Origin: Oceanomicrobium pacificus
GTDB taxonomy: Bacteria; Pseudomonadota; Alphaproteobacteria; Rhodobacterales; Rhodobacteraceae
Direction: 5' to 3'
DNA length: 64,000 bases
Assembly: GCF_009833495.1 (NCBI RefSeq)
Contig: NZ_WUWG01000007.1
Location: forward strand, 1-64,000
The position numbers and the translations under genes were made by a program. This document shows positions 52,935 to 60,876 of this stretch, piece by piece (position 1 is the stretch's first letter; every line of letters starts with the position of its first letter). Under the pieces are notes generated by a model. The model worked only from the letters and a program-made list of their open reading frames with translations. It did no database searches and was not told the origin of the DNA.

Positions 52935-53831
52935 ATGTCCCGTCCTGCGCTTGGTTTCATTGGCCTCGGCCAGATGGGGGTCGCCATGTGCCACCGGCTG
53001 CTCGATCTCGGCTATCCGCTGACGGTGGTGGCCAACCGCAGCCGTGCCAACATTGACGCCGTCGTCGAACGCGGGGCGTCGGAGGTTGCGACCGCGCGCG
53101 AGGTTGCCGCGGCAAGCGACATCACCATGCTCTGCATGGACACGTCCGCCTCGGTTGAAAGCCGGATGCGCGGTCCTGATGGGGTGATCGCGGGTCTGCG
53201 CGAGGGTGCAGTCGTCATCGATTTCGGCACCTCCCTGCCCGGCTCGACGCAGGCGCTGGGGGACGAGGTTGCCGCGGCCGGCGGCACCTATCTGGACGCG
53301 CCGCTGGGGCGCACACCGACACACGGGCGCAAGGGCGAGTTGAACATCATGGGCTCCGGCGATCCCGACACATTCGCCAAGGTCCGCCCCGTGCTCGACG
53401 ATCTGGGGGAGAATGTTTTTCACCTCGGCCCGCTCGGGACCGGCCACACGATCAAGCTGATCAACAATTTCTTCGCAATGACGACGGCCAGCGCCATGTC
53501 CGAAGCTTTCGCCTCCGCCGACAAGGCGGGCATCCCGCGCGCCACGCTCTACAAGGTCATGTCCGCCGGGCCGCTCCATTCCGGAATGATGGATTTCATC
53601 AAAGCCAACGCCGTCGACGGTGATCCGAACCAGCTGATCTTCTCGATCCGCAATGCGCTGAAGGATGTGGGCTACTATGCCCAGATGACGGAGGATGCGG
53701 GCGCCACGAGCCTGATCTCGCCCGCGACGCGCGCCACGTTGCAACGCGCGGTCGATGACGGGTTCGGCGACAATCTGGTGCCCGAACTGGTCGGCTTCTT
53801 CGCGGCGCTGAATTCCGGCCGGACCGGCTGA
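52935..53831 (+). CDS. Beta-hydroxyacid dehydrogenase (HIBADH/GarR family)
   Basis: 298 residues with AGAGAGGAA upstream. The N-terminal Rossmann motif is LGFIGLGQMGVAMCHRLLDLG. The substrate loop reads DAPLGRTPTHGRKGELNIMGSGDPDTF, and HTIKLINNFFAMTTASAMSEAFASADKAGI contains the catalytic Lys before the conserved Asn pair. The family includes tartronate-semialdehyde reductase, 3-hydroxyisobutyrate and L-threonate dehydrogenases. Next to a UxaA-family dehydratase, a GarR-like reductase step of aldarate breakdown is plausible; a threonate dehydrogenase feeding the otn genes is an alternative. Confidence 0.88.
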   Translation: MSRPALGFIGLGQMGVAMCHRLLDLGYPLTVVANRSRANIDAVVERGASEVATAREVAAASDITMLCMDTSASVESRMRGPDGVIAGLREGAVVIDFGTSLPGSTQALGDEVAAAGGTYLDAPLGRTPTHGRKGELNIMGSGDPDTFAKVRPVLDDLGENVFHLGPLGTGHTIKLINNFFAMTTASAMSEAFASADKAGIPRATLYKVMSAGPLHSGMMDFIKANAVDGDPNQLIFSIRNALKDVGYYAQMTEDAGATSLISPATRATLQRAVDDGFGDNLVPELVGFFAALNSGRTG

Positions 53832-53834
53832 CCC

Positions 53835-54725
53835 GTGACCGCCCCCCTGCCCGCGCGCGAAGACCGGCCGGTGCGCGGGATCGGGATGATGCTCTGCGCC
53901 TATCTGCTGTTCTCCTGCATCGACACGAGCGTGAAATGGCTGGCGCTTCTGGGTCTGCCGGTCTTCCAGCTCGTTTTTATGCGCTATGCGGGCCATGTCG
54001 TGATTTCCATCGCGCGGCTGCGCGCCAACCGGCTGACCTGGCCGGGGCGCCGTGACCTCTGGCTCGTCATCCTGCGCGGGGCGCTTCTGGCGCTCTCGAC
54101 GCTCCTCAACTTCGCGGCCCTGCAGACTCTGCCCCTGACGCTCACGGCCACCATCATGTTCTCCAGCCCGCTCATTATCTGCCTGCTGTCAGGTCCGGTT
54201 CTGGGCGAACGGGTCGGCCCCTGGCGCTGGGGGGCCTGCCTGACGGGGTTCGCGGGCATTCTCGTCGCGATCCGTCCCTTTGGCGGCGGGCTCGACTGGG
54301 CGGTTCTCTATTCACTCAGCGCCGCCGCAACACTGGCCGGATACACGCTGCTCACCCGCTATCTGTCTGGCCGGGCCTCCACCGATCTGCAGCAGCTTTT
54401 CAGCGGTCTTGTCGGCGCGGTGGCCCTCCTGCCCTTCGCGCTGGTCACCTGGCAATCGCCCGAGACCGCCCGCGACTGGGTGCTTCTTTGTGCGCTCGGC
54501 TTTTTCGGCTGGGCCGGCCATGAGTTGCTGACACGGGCCCACGGCTATGCGCCACCAAGCCTCTTGTCACCGTTTTCCTACTCGTTCCTGCTCTACCTCA
54601 CGGCCTGGTCCTGGCTCCTGTTCGACACGCTGCCCGACCGCAATGCCGTGATCGGGGCGGCGATCATCGTCGGATCCGGACTGGTGCTCTGGCTGCGCGA
54701 GGGCCGGACGCGGGCCAATGCCTAA
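53835..54725 (+). CDS. DMT-superfamily transporter (EamA domains)
   Basis: 296 residues with ten hydrophobic segments in two five-helix EamA repeats. Repeat 1 starts IGMMLCAYLLFSCIDTSVKWLALLGLPVFQLVFMRYAGHV and repeat 2 about WAVLYSLSAAATLAGYTLLTRYL. FAALQTLPLTLTATIMFSSPLIICLL is the usual dimer-forming helix pair. It starts 3 bp after the dehydrogenase gene, the last gene of the TRAP-2 operon, and probably exports or imports a metabolite of that pathway. Its stop overlaps the stop of the convergent replication initiator. Confidence 0.9.
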   Translation: MTAPLPAREDRPVRGIGMMLCAYLLFSCIDTSVKWLALLGLPVFQLVFMRYAGHVVISIARLRANRLTWPGRRDLWLVILRGALLALSTLLNFAALQTLPLTLTATIMFSSPLIICLLSGPVLGERVGPWRWGACLTGFAGILVAIRPFGGGLDWAVLYSLSAAATLAGYTLLTRYLSGRASTDLQQLFSGLVGAVALLPFALVTWQSPETARDWVLLCALGFFGWAGHELLTRAHGYAPPSLLSPFSYSFLLYLTAWSWLLFDTLPDRNAVIGAAIIVGSGLVLWLREGRTRANA

Positions 54726-55417
54726 TCCGCCGCAAGGATCCGCACGTCACGAATCGACGGGTCGTGCCGCGACAGGTGGCGCAGGATCCGGTCGGCGAAA
54801 TGGGTCTGGACATAGGTGGCGTGGAAGCGGCTCGGCGCGATCAACTGGCAGATCGGCCCCCCCTGCCCCGCATCGATGAGCGGTTGCAACCACGCGCCGA
54901 AGAGCACGGGGTCTTCGGCATGGAGCGCGGCGGCAGCCGCCGACCAGGCCGATCCGTCAGCCGTCGGGACCGACGCCGGCGCCCGCGCAAAGGGCACGAC
55001 GTTCGGGTTGGCAACTGCGTCTTCGGTTTTCGGCTGGTCCATCCGTGCGACGAAATCCGCACCGACACGGGGCCATTCACCACGCGTGTCCGCCATGATC
55101 CGGTCGAACCCGATCTCGTAGGTGGCAACCCGGCCACGCACCCCTGCGCGTTTTACGGTGAGCCAGCCCTGCGCCCTCAGATGGGCCAGTTCACGTTTGA
55201 CCGTGCGGGGGTCAACCGACCAGAGGCGGGCAATCTCCTGCTGCCCGATCGACAGTTCGGCCTTCTGCCAGTTGTAACGGCTGGTGACGAGCAGCATCAG
55301 GCGCATGACGCGCCGCTGTGTAATCTTGTCGGATGCCAGTCCATGAACCATCATGGCGGTCATCAGATCATATTTGACCGACGCCGCATGACGCCCGATC
55401 GGTTGTCTGGCCAGCAT
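54722..55417 (-). CDS. DnaA-like plasmid replication initiator
   Basis: 231 residues from the ATG at 55417, preceded by AGGAGG; the frame to 55450 has no such site. Residues about 20-90 include a winged helix (ELSIGQQEIARLWSVDPRTVKRELAHLRAQGWL). Residues about 150-215 resemble the DnaA N-terminal domain: WSAAAAALHAEDPVLFGAWLQPLI and CQLIAPSRFHATYVQTHFADRILRHL, as in the DnaA-like replicon class known from Rhodobacterales. No AAA+ ATPase or DnaA box-binding domain is present, so it is not chromosomal DnaA. It lies next to iterons and parAB and should open and initiate this replicon. Confidence 0.8.
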   Translation of the reverse strand: MLARQPIGRHAASVKYDLMTAMMVHGLASDKITQRRVMRLMLLVTSRYNWQKAELSIGQQEIARLWSVDPRTVKRELAHLRAQGWLTVKRAGVRGRVATYEIGFDRIMADTRGEWPRVGADFVARMDQPKTEDAVANPNVVPFARAPASVPTADGSAWSAAAAALHAEDPVLFGAWLQPLIDAGQGGPICQLIAPSRFHATYVQTHFADRILRHLSRHDPSIRDVRILAAD

Positions 55418-55644
55418 TGGCCATCCTCCTGCCCTCACCCCGCCGACCAACCGGCGGACGCTCTGCCTCTGACGGATCTCTTGCCGGATCCATTTGCTAA
55501 GAATTCAGCAGCCTCGCGCCGAAGTCAACGCAAATGCCGAACCTGAGGGAATTAGCGTCCACCTTCGCGATTCTGTCAAGCCTGACCGCGTTCGCAGCTG
55601 CCCTTCCCTTTCAAAATGAATCTAAAAGATAGGTGACTCTGGTG

Positions 55645-55724
55645 TAGGGGGACATGTTGAATGTCACCCTATTTAGCGGGAATGTCCCCCAATCGGCTGT
55701 AGTCCGGATCAAACTGTCACCCTA
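55645..55724. repeat. Iteron-like repeats, consensus TAGGGKGACA
   Basis: Four copies of a 10-bp motif: TAGGGGGACA at 55645-55654, and on the opposite strand TGTCACCCTA at 55662-55671, TGTCCCCCAA at 55683-55692 and TGTCACCCTA at 55715-55724. A degenerate copy, TAGGTGAC, starts at 55630. Start-to-start spacing is 17, 21 and 32 bp. Repeats of this kind beside an initiator gene normally bind the initiator. Confidence 0.6.
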
Positions 55725-55818
55725 TATATGGTGGCGCGAGGCCGTCAGTATGTGTCCAAGCGTCTGGTTAGAGCCGAATCGGTCGGGACCCTTTGGGGCC
55801 CTTCTTTTCCTACAGGAT

Positions 55819-55834
55819 CTTCCCCGCGGGGAAG
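55819..55834. promoter_or_regulatory. parS-like palindrome, copy 1
   Basis: CTTCCCCGCGGGGAAG, a perfect 16-bp palindrome, 96 bp before parA. Identical copies occur within parA and just after parB. Repetition around a par operon and perfect symmetry are the features of centromere-like ParB sites. Confidence 0.75.
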
Positions 55835-55878
55835 GTCATAGTCACACGATAAACCCTTTTGATTTTTTCTGCAAATAG

Positions 55879-55892
55879 ACGTAAAACGTAAA
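55879..55892 (+). repeat. Tandem ACGTAAA repeat overlapping the predicted parA promoter
   Basis: Two head-to-tail copies of ACGTAAA (55879-55885 and 55886-55892) cover the proposed -10 TAAAAC. Because ParA carries an N-terminal helix-turn-helix, this may be its autoregulatory operator. The repeat is short, so confidence is low. Confidence 0.35.
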
Positions 55893-55929
55893 TCCATAAC
55901 GAAAAGCGTCCTTGAGAGCAGGAGAGACG

Positions 55930-57237
55930 ATGTACACCCATGAAGACCTCAGCGCCTTGCAGGCCCAGTCCCTCAGGATGCAGAGCTGGATCAGACGGCA
56001 GACATTCAGTCCGGAGATGGAGAAGACGCTGCGGCGATTCTCGAGCTGGGAAGTGTCCGAACTGATCTTCGGCGTCAACCAGTCGACCTTCCGCGGCCGG
56101 TTGGCGGCGGACCCGTCCCTGCCGTCGGGAGAGGTCGAACCCGACGGGCGCCAGCGCTGGTTCAGCCTGGAGGAGATCAACGAACTGCGCCGCCGGATGA
56201 AGGTCAACCGCCGTACGCTGATGCCGAAGCGGCCAGCCGGCAAGCGGGCCTTCCGGGCCGCGATTGCCAACTTCAAGGGCGGCGCTGGCAAATCGACTGT
56301 GGCGCTGCATTTTGCCCATGCTGCGGCGCTCGACGGGTATCGTGTTCTGGTCGTTGACTTCGACCCGCAGGCGACGCTCAGCCATTCGATGGGCCTGACG
56401 GACGTGGCGGAGGACCATACGGTCTGGGGGATCATGGCGCGCGATCTTGTGCGGGAAACCGCGCGCATGAATGACGCGCCGCAAGGGGCTGAAAGCGGGA
56501 CTGCCCTGCCCCAGCGCAAGCTTCCGGCCTCGATCACCGACTTGGGTCTTGGCGAGTTGCGTGTGGCGGATTTTATCAAGCCGACCGCCTGGCCGACGAT
56601 CGACATCGTGCCTTCCTGCGCCAATGCGGCCTTTGTCGAGTTTGCCTCGGCCCAGTATCGGCATCTGAATCCCGAATGGTCTTTCTTCGCGGCGGTCAGC
56701 CGGTATCTCGATGCCCTGCCCGACGATGCCTACGACCTGATCATTTTTGATTGCCCGCCGGCCATCGGTTACCAGTCAATGAACGCGGTCTTCGCGGCGG
56801 ACCTGCTCTATATCCCGTCCGGTCCGGGCTACTGGGAATATGACAGCACCACCAGTTTCATCGGGCAGTTGGCCGAGGCGCTGGAGGATCTGAGCGACGG
56901 GTTTGACGGCACCTTCCCCGCGGGGAAGATTTCCCTGCCGAAAGCCTTTTGCGACATCCGTTTCCTGATGACGCGCTACGAGCCCGGCAATGACCTGCAC
57001 AAGGCCATGTATGACGCGTTCTCCAAAGTGTTCGATGGCCATGTGGCGGAACATCCGGTCGAGATGACGCGGGCGGTCGAGCAGTCCGGTCGCTTCCTCA
57101 GTTCCGTCTACGAGATCGATTATCGCGACATGACGCGGGAAACATGGCGGCGCGCGCGGGACACGTTCGACCGGGCTTATCAGGAATTTCGAGACACGAT
57201 TCTCGCCTCGTGGGACAAGCTGGAGGATGAGGCATGA
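55930..57237 (+). CDS. parA: Plasmid partition ATPase ParA (with N-terminal HTH)
   Basis: 435 residues from the ATG at 55930, with AGGAGAG upstream. The first 100 residues contain a MerR-like helix-turn-helix (WEVSELIFGVNQSTFRGRL), typical of type Ia ParA proteins that repress their own operon. The deviant Walker A is KGGAGKST at residues 116-123, followed by RVLVVDFDPQATLSHSMGL (A' region) and LIIFDCPPAIGYQSMNAVFAADLLYIPSGP (Walker B). It drives segregation of ParB-bound plasmid DNA. The stop overlaps the parB start (ATGA). A parS-like palindrome lies in codons 328-333. Confidence 0.92.
   Translation: MYTHEDLSALQAQSLRMQSWIRRQTFSPEMEKTLRRFSSWEVSELIFGVNQSTFRGRLAADPSLPSGEVEPDGRQRWFSLEEINELRRRMKVNRRTLMPKRPAGKRAFRAAIANFKGGAGKSTVALHFAHAAALDGYRVLVVDFDPQATLSHSMGLTDVAEDHTVWGIMARDLVRETARMNDAPQGAESGTALPQRKLPASITDLGLGELRVADFIKPTAWPTIDIVPSCANAAFVEFASAQYRHLNPEWSFFAAVSRYLDALPDDAYDLIIFDCPPAIGYQSMNAVFAADLLYIPSGPGYWEYDSTTSFIGQLAEALEDLSDGFDGTFPAGKISLPKAFCDIRFLMTRYEPGNDLHKAMYDAFSKVFDGHVAEHPVEMTRAVEQSGRFLSSVYEIDYRDMTRETWRRARDTFDRAYQEFRDTILASWDKLEDEA
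56913..56928. promoter_or_regulatory. parS-like palindrome, copy 2, inside the parA coding sequence
   Basis: Same 16-bp palindrome CTTCCCCGCGGGGAAG. Here it is translated as part of TFPAGKI in ParA, so the protein and the DNA site share one sequence. Chance recurrence of a perfect 16-mer in a 2.5-kb region is very unlikely. Confidence 0.72.
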
Positions 57238-58346
57238 GCCGGAAACCGGGAAAGAAACGGCGTATCTTCGACATCGACCTGCCGGTCGAGGATGAGGCGC
57301 AAGCCACGCCGGTGGCGGATGCGCCGGCCGGCAGCTCTGCGCGGCGTGGGCCGATGGCGACCGCGATTGCCGAGAATGCGGATTCGTTGCGGGAGCGCCG
57401 GGCTGCGGAAAACCGGATCCGTGCGGAGAATGACGCGCTCGCGCATGAACATGTGCGGTTGAAAAAACTGGGCCTCATCACCGATATGGTGCCGCTCGAT
57501 CTGATCGATGCGGAGAAACTGAGCCGTGACCGTGATCCGTCTGCCGATCCCGAGCTTGATGAGTTGAAGCGTTCGATTGCCGATATCGGCCTGTCGAACC
57601 CCATCCGTGTCGAGCCGTCCGAGGGCGGACGTTTTGAGTTGATCCAGGGCTACCGGCGCCTGTCGGCCTATCGGATGCTTCTGGAGGAAACGGGTGACAG
57701 CGATGCCTACGGATCGATCCCGGCGGGGATCGTCGCACAGGGCGAGGCGCTGGAGGGGCTCTACCGGCGGATGGTCGACGAGAACCTTGTGCGCAAGGAT
57801 ATCTCCTTTGCCGAAATGGCCGATCTGGCGCGGCGCTACGCGCTCGACCCGGGCACCGAGTGCGACGATCCGGACAAGGCCGTGGCGTTGTTGTTCAAGT
57901 CGGCGGGCTATCAGAAGCGCAGCTATATCCGCGCGTTCGTGCCGTTGATGGAATTGCTCGGTCCGCACCTGCGCCATGCGCGGGAGATCCCGCGGGCGCT
58001 CGGTCTGGATCTGCGCAAGGCGATGGACGCAGACAGCGGCTTGGCCGCCCGGATCGAGGCCGACCTTGCCGCGCTGCCGGATCGTGATGCGCCGGCCGAA
58101 CTTGCCATATTGCGGAATGCGGCGGGGCAGGGTGCTGCCAGCCGGGAGGCGAAGACCGGTCCAGCCAAGACGCAGGCGCCGCGGCAGGCCAAGACCACGT
58201 TTCAGGTCCTGCATGGCGGGCAGGCGGCAAAATGCACGGCCTCTGCGGGGCGGCTGGAACTGCGGCTCGGGCGGGATTTTTCGGCCATGGACCGCCGGAA
58301 GCTGGAAGCCGCGATCCGCAATCTGCTGTCCGACTTGGACGAATGA
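57234..58346 (+). CDS. parB: Plasmid partition DNA-binding protein ParB
   Basis: 370 residues. After a charged N-terminus, the ParB/RepB nuclease-like domain begins at LITDMVPLDLIDAEKLSRDRD, with SIADIGLSNPIRVEP and FELIQGYRRLSAYRMLLEE (box II, the CTP-binding GYRR form). DENLVRKDISFAEMADLARRYALD and FKSAGYQKRSYIRAFVPLMELLG make the helix-turn-helix DNA-binding part. A linker rich in Ala, Lys and Pro precedes a C-terminal dimerisation domain (RLELRLGRDFSAMDRRKLEAAI). It should bind the nearby 16-bp palindromes and spread on DNA. Confidence 0.92.
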   Translation: MSRKPGKKRRIFDIDLPVEDEAQATPVADAPAGSSARRGPMATAIAENADSLRERRAAENRIRAENDALAHEHVRLKKLGLITDMVPLDLIDAEKLSRDRDPSADPELDELKRSIADIGLSNPIRVEPSEGGRFELIQGYRRLSAYRMLLEETGDSDAYGSIPAGIVAQGEALEGLYRRMVDENLVRKDISFAEMADLARRYALDPGTECDDPDKAVALLFKSAGYQKRSYIRAFVPLMELLGPHLRHAREIPRALGLDLRKAMDADSGLAARIEADLAALPDRDAPAELAILRNAAGQGAASREAKTGPAKTQAPRQAKTTFQVLHGGQAAKCTASAGRLELRLGRDFSAMDRRKLEAAIRNLLSDLDE

Positions 58347-58351
58347 CCAAT

Positions 58352-58367
58352 CTTCCCCGCGGGGAAG
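58352..58367. promoter_or_regulatory. parS-like palindrome, copy 3
   Basis: CTTCCCCGCGGGGAAG, five bases after the parB stop. It completes a set of three identical sites bracketing and interrupting the parAB operon. It is followed by a GC-rich stretch and then a weak 7-bp inverted repeat (CGAACTT/AAGTTCG, 58411-58436) before the convergent VOC gene. Confidence 0.75.
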
Positions 58368-58452
58368 GGGCCGCGCGGGGGAACGGCCAAATTCGGCGGC
58401 TCCGGACAAGCGAACTTTTATTGATGAATAAGTTCGTTGAACTGGTGGGGTA

Positions 58453-58929
58453 TTATCGGTCGTTGGAGCTGCTTTGGGCGCCCTCCGGGCCCGATCCGGC
58501 CAGTCGCGCGATCGCCCGGGCCTGCAAGCTGTCCGCCGCCATCTCCATCAATTCGATCCGGTGCCCGTCCGGATCGGCCAGCCAGGCCTGCCGGTTGCCG
58601 TCCAGCCCCAACTGCGGCGGAATGGTCAGGACAACACCCTGTTCTTCGAGCCACCGGCACGTCGCGTCGAGATCCTCCACCGTCCAGCAAATGTGGTGCA
58701 CGGCATTGGCATCAGGACCCGGCCCGGTGTCGCCCTCGGCGCCGGGGAAGATCTCCAGATATTGCGTGTCGGTGATCCGCAGGTAGACGAGCCAGACCGA
58801 CCCGTCATCCTTGTGGAGCCGAAGCATTTCGGGAAAGCCGAGCCGGTCACGGTAGAAGGCCAGCGTCCGGTCGAGGTCGGCCACCTTCAGTGCGACATGG
58901 CCAATGCCGGTGATTGGGGTCTGCGTCAT
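58453..58929 (-). CDS. VOC-family (glyoxalase-like) protein
   Basis: 158 residues from the ATG at 58929 with GAGGAG upstream; the frame is open much further upstream, but that stretch is antisense to the LuxR gene. The single VOC domain has GIGHVALKVADLDRTLAFYRDRLGF (metal-binding His at the first strand), LEIFPGAEGD, HHICWTVEDLDATCRWLEEQGV (second His) and WLADPDGHRIELME (Glu ligand). Half of the metal site seems intact for a dimeric isomerase, dioxygenase or resistance protein. Substrate unknown. The PAS-LuxR gene lies upstream on the same strand. Confidence 0.85.
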   Translation of the reverse strand: MTQTPITGIGHVALKVADLDRTLAFYRDRLGFPEMLRLHKDDGSVWLVYLRITDTQYLEIFPGAEGDTGPGPDANAVHHICWTVEDLDATCRWLEEQGVVLTIPPQLGLDGNRQAWLADPDGHRIELMEMAADSLQARAIARLAGSGPEGAQSSSNDR

Positions 58930-58964
58930 GGGCAAGTGCTCCTCGGTGATGATAGGGCAGGGGT

Positions 58965-59537
58965 CTAGCCGCTGGCGGCCGGCATGCCGGTCAGCGAAGC
59001 GAGAAGTTCCGCCACATTCTGGGCATTCATCTTGCGCAACAGCTTGGCGCGATAGGTCTCCACCGTGCGGGGCGAGATGTCGAGCAGCCGCGCGATTTCC
59101 TTGCTCGTCCGGCCTTCGCCCAGATGCATGACGATCTGGCGCTCGCGGCGGGTCAACGGCGTCACTGGACGGCTCTCCGACAGGTCGGCGAAACTCCAGA
59201 CCGCGTGGGCCAGCGGATCCTGCGGGGTCAGCGAGGTGCCGCGCACCCGGCACCAGAAAAGCGTCCCGTCCTTGCGCATCATGATCCGCTCGTCGGAATA
59301 GTTGCCCATCTCGCGCAGGCGCGGCACGCCCACATCTCGGATCGCCACAAACTCCTCCCGCGAGGGGTAGAGCGGCGCGAAACTCTGGTCGATCAGCTCC
59401 TCCCGCCGCCGCCCGAACATGCGCGCGAACGCATGGTTGCATTCGCGAATGACCCGGTTCTCGGTCATCACGATGCCGATCGGCGCTTCCAGAAATGCGG
59501 TGGCGAGCCTTTGGCTGGCCTCGGTCGGATGGGTCAT
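58965..59537 (-). CDS. PAS-domain LuxR-family response regulator-like transcription factor
   Basis: 190 residues from the ATG at 59537. The PAS domain (about 10-120) has IGIVMTENRVIRECNHAFARMFGRRREELIDQSF and the PAC-type RKDGTLFWCRVRGTSLTPQDPLAHAVWSFADLSE. It is followed by a LuxR helix-turn-helix (LTRRERQIVMHLGEGRTSKEIARLLDISPRTVETYRAKLLRKM, about 128-172). Without a receiver domain, it probably senses a small ligand or redox state by itself. It is divergent from the Liv-type ABC operon (129 bp between), which it may regulate. Confidence 0.88.
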   Translation of the reverse strand: MTHPTEASQRLATAFLEAPIGIVMTENRVIRECNHAFARMFGRRREELIDQSFAPLYPSREEFVAIRDVGVPRLREMGNYSDERIMMRKDGTLFWCRVRGTSLTPQDPLAHAVWSFADLSESRPVTPLTRRERQIVMHLGEGRTSKEIARLLDISPRTVETYRAKLLRKMNAQNVAELLASLTGMPAASG

Positions 59538-59666
59538 GCGTATTTCTACGATATTGCGTCTCTTGGCGGGCGGAACGGATAGTAGGGGCAGAAAAACGGG
59601 CGCACCACCTGCAATGTCACCGTCCGTGGCATCGAGGCGAAGGCGCGCCGCCATAGCGGAGGACTT

Positions 59667-60857
59667 ATGAAACTTTCCCTGATCGCCCTAGCGGGCGTCG
59701 TCGCGCTGGCCGCATTGCCGGCCCAAGCGGCCGATCCGATCAAGATCGCGCTCGTCCACGGGACGTCCGGCTCGACCTTCGAGGTATTTTCCAAACAGAC
59801 CCATACCGGGTTCGAGATGGGGCTCGAATATGCCACCGGCGGCACGATGGAGATCGACGGCCGGCCGATCGAGATCATCAAGAAGGACACCCAGTTCAAG
59901 CCCGACATTGCGCGCGCGGCGCTTGAGGAAGCCTTTGGCGATGACGATGTGCTCATTGCCGTTGGCGGCACCTCTTCCGGTGTCACCAAGGGGCTTCTGC
60001 CGATTGCCGAGGAATATGAGAAGATCCTGCTGGTGGAACCGGCCGTGGCCGACAGCCTGACCGGGCCGGAGAGCAACCGCTACGTCTTCAAGACCTCCCG
60101 CAACAGTTCGATGGACATGCAGGCCCAGGCACTGGCGCTCGCGCCTGACGCGAACCTCCACGTTGCCACTCTCGCAGAGGATTATGCGTTCGGGCGCGAC
60201 GGGATCGAAGCGTTCAAATCCGCGCTCGACGGGTCGGGCGCCACGATCGTGGCTGAGGAATATGTGCCGCAGGGCACCACCGACTTCACCGCCGCCGCAG
60301 AGCGGATGTTTGCCGCGCTGAAGGACAAGGAGGGCCGCAAGGTCATCATGATCTATGTTGCTGGTGGCGGAAACCCGATGGGCAAGATCAAGGACATGCA
60401 ACCGGAACGGTTCGGCATCGAGATCTCGACCGGCGGGCATATCCTGCCTGTGCTGCCGACCTACAAGGCGGTCCCCGGCATGGAAGGCGCGATCTACTAC
60501 TATTACGAGATCCCGCAGAATCCGGTGAACGACTGGCTGGTGGCCGAGCATCAGGCCCGTTTTGACGGCCCGCCCGATTTCTTCACCGCCGGTGGCATGG
60601 CGGCTGCGCTGGCCATCGTCAAGGCGATCGAAACCGCCGAGACCGTCGACACGGAAGGGCTGATCGCGGCCATGGAAGGCATGACCTGGGACACGCCGAA
60701 AGGGCCGATGACTTTCCGCCCCGAGGACCATCAGGCACTGCAGGACATGTATCACTTCAAGATCAAGGTGGACGAGAATGTCGACTGGGCGATCCCCGAA
60801 CTGGTGCGTGTGATCGAAGCCGGTGAGATGGATATTCCGCTCGGCCGCGAGAACTGA
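59667..60857 (+). CDS. Liv-type ABC transporter substrate-binding protein
   Basis: 396 residues with GGAGG upstream and a Sec signal peptide (LIALAGVVALAALPAQAAD). The mature part has the peripla_BP_6 fold: IKIALVHGTSGSTFEVFSKQTHTGFEMGLEYATGG, VLIAVGGTSSGVTKGLLPIAEEYEKILLVEPAVADSLTG, VATLAEDYAFGRDGIEAFKSAL and FTAAAERMFAALKDKEGRKVIMIYVAGGG. Such proteins bind branched-chain amino acids, amides, urea or aromatic acids; the ligand is not set by sequence. First gene of the operon, followed by an intergenic hairpin. Confidence 0.92.
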   Translation: MKLSLIALAGVVALAALPAQAADPIKIALVHGTSGSTFEVFSKQTHTGFEMGLEYATGGTMEIDGRPIEIIKKDTQFKPDIARAALEEAFGDDDVLIAVGGTSSGVTKGLLPIAEEYEKILLVEPAVADSLTGPESNRYVFKTSRNSSMDMQAQALALAPDANLHVATLAEDYAFGRDGIEAFKSALDGSGATIVAEEYVPQGTTDFTAAAERMFAALKDKEGRKVIMIYVAGGGNPMGKIKDMQPERFGIEISTGGHILPVLPTYKAVPGMEGAIYYYYEIPQNPVNDWLVAEHQARFDGPPDFFTAGGMAAALAIVKAIETAETVDTEGLIAAMEGMTWDTPKGPMTFRPEDHQALQDMYHFKIKVDENVDWAIPELVRVIEAGEMDIPLGREN

Positions 60858-60876
60858 GGTCTATGATCTGACCAAA

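Larger units (their letters stand above)
55418..55929. other. Predicted origin and control region of the replicon
   Basis: 512 bp without a believable gene, flanked by the initiator gene (minus) and parA (plus). Moving right it holds plain sequence to about 55620, an iteron-like cluster (55645-55724), GC-rich sequence, a parS-like palindrome (55819-55834), and an AT-rich stretch from about 55850 to 55905 that could melt or serve as the parA promoter (TTGATT at 55859 and TAAAAC at 55882, 17 bp apart). A 74-residue reading frame crossing the repeats is judged spurious. Confidence 0.65.

Noticed and set aside
55654-55878. 74-codon open frame in the origin region
   Set aside because: It crosses the iterons and the parS-like palindrome, has no ribosome binding site and no similarity to known proteins.
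58411-58436. CGAACTT/AAGTTCG inverted repeat as a terminator between parB and the VOC gene
   Set aside because: Stem of only 7 bp with a 12-base loop and low GC; too weak to call.
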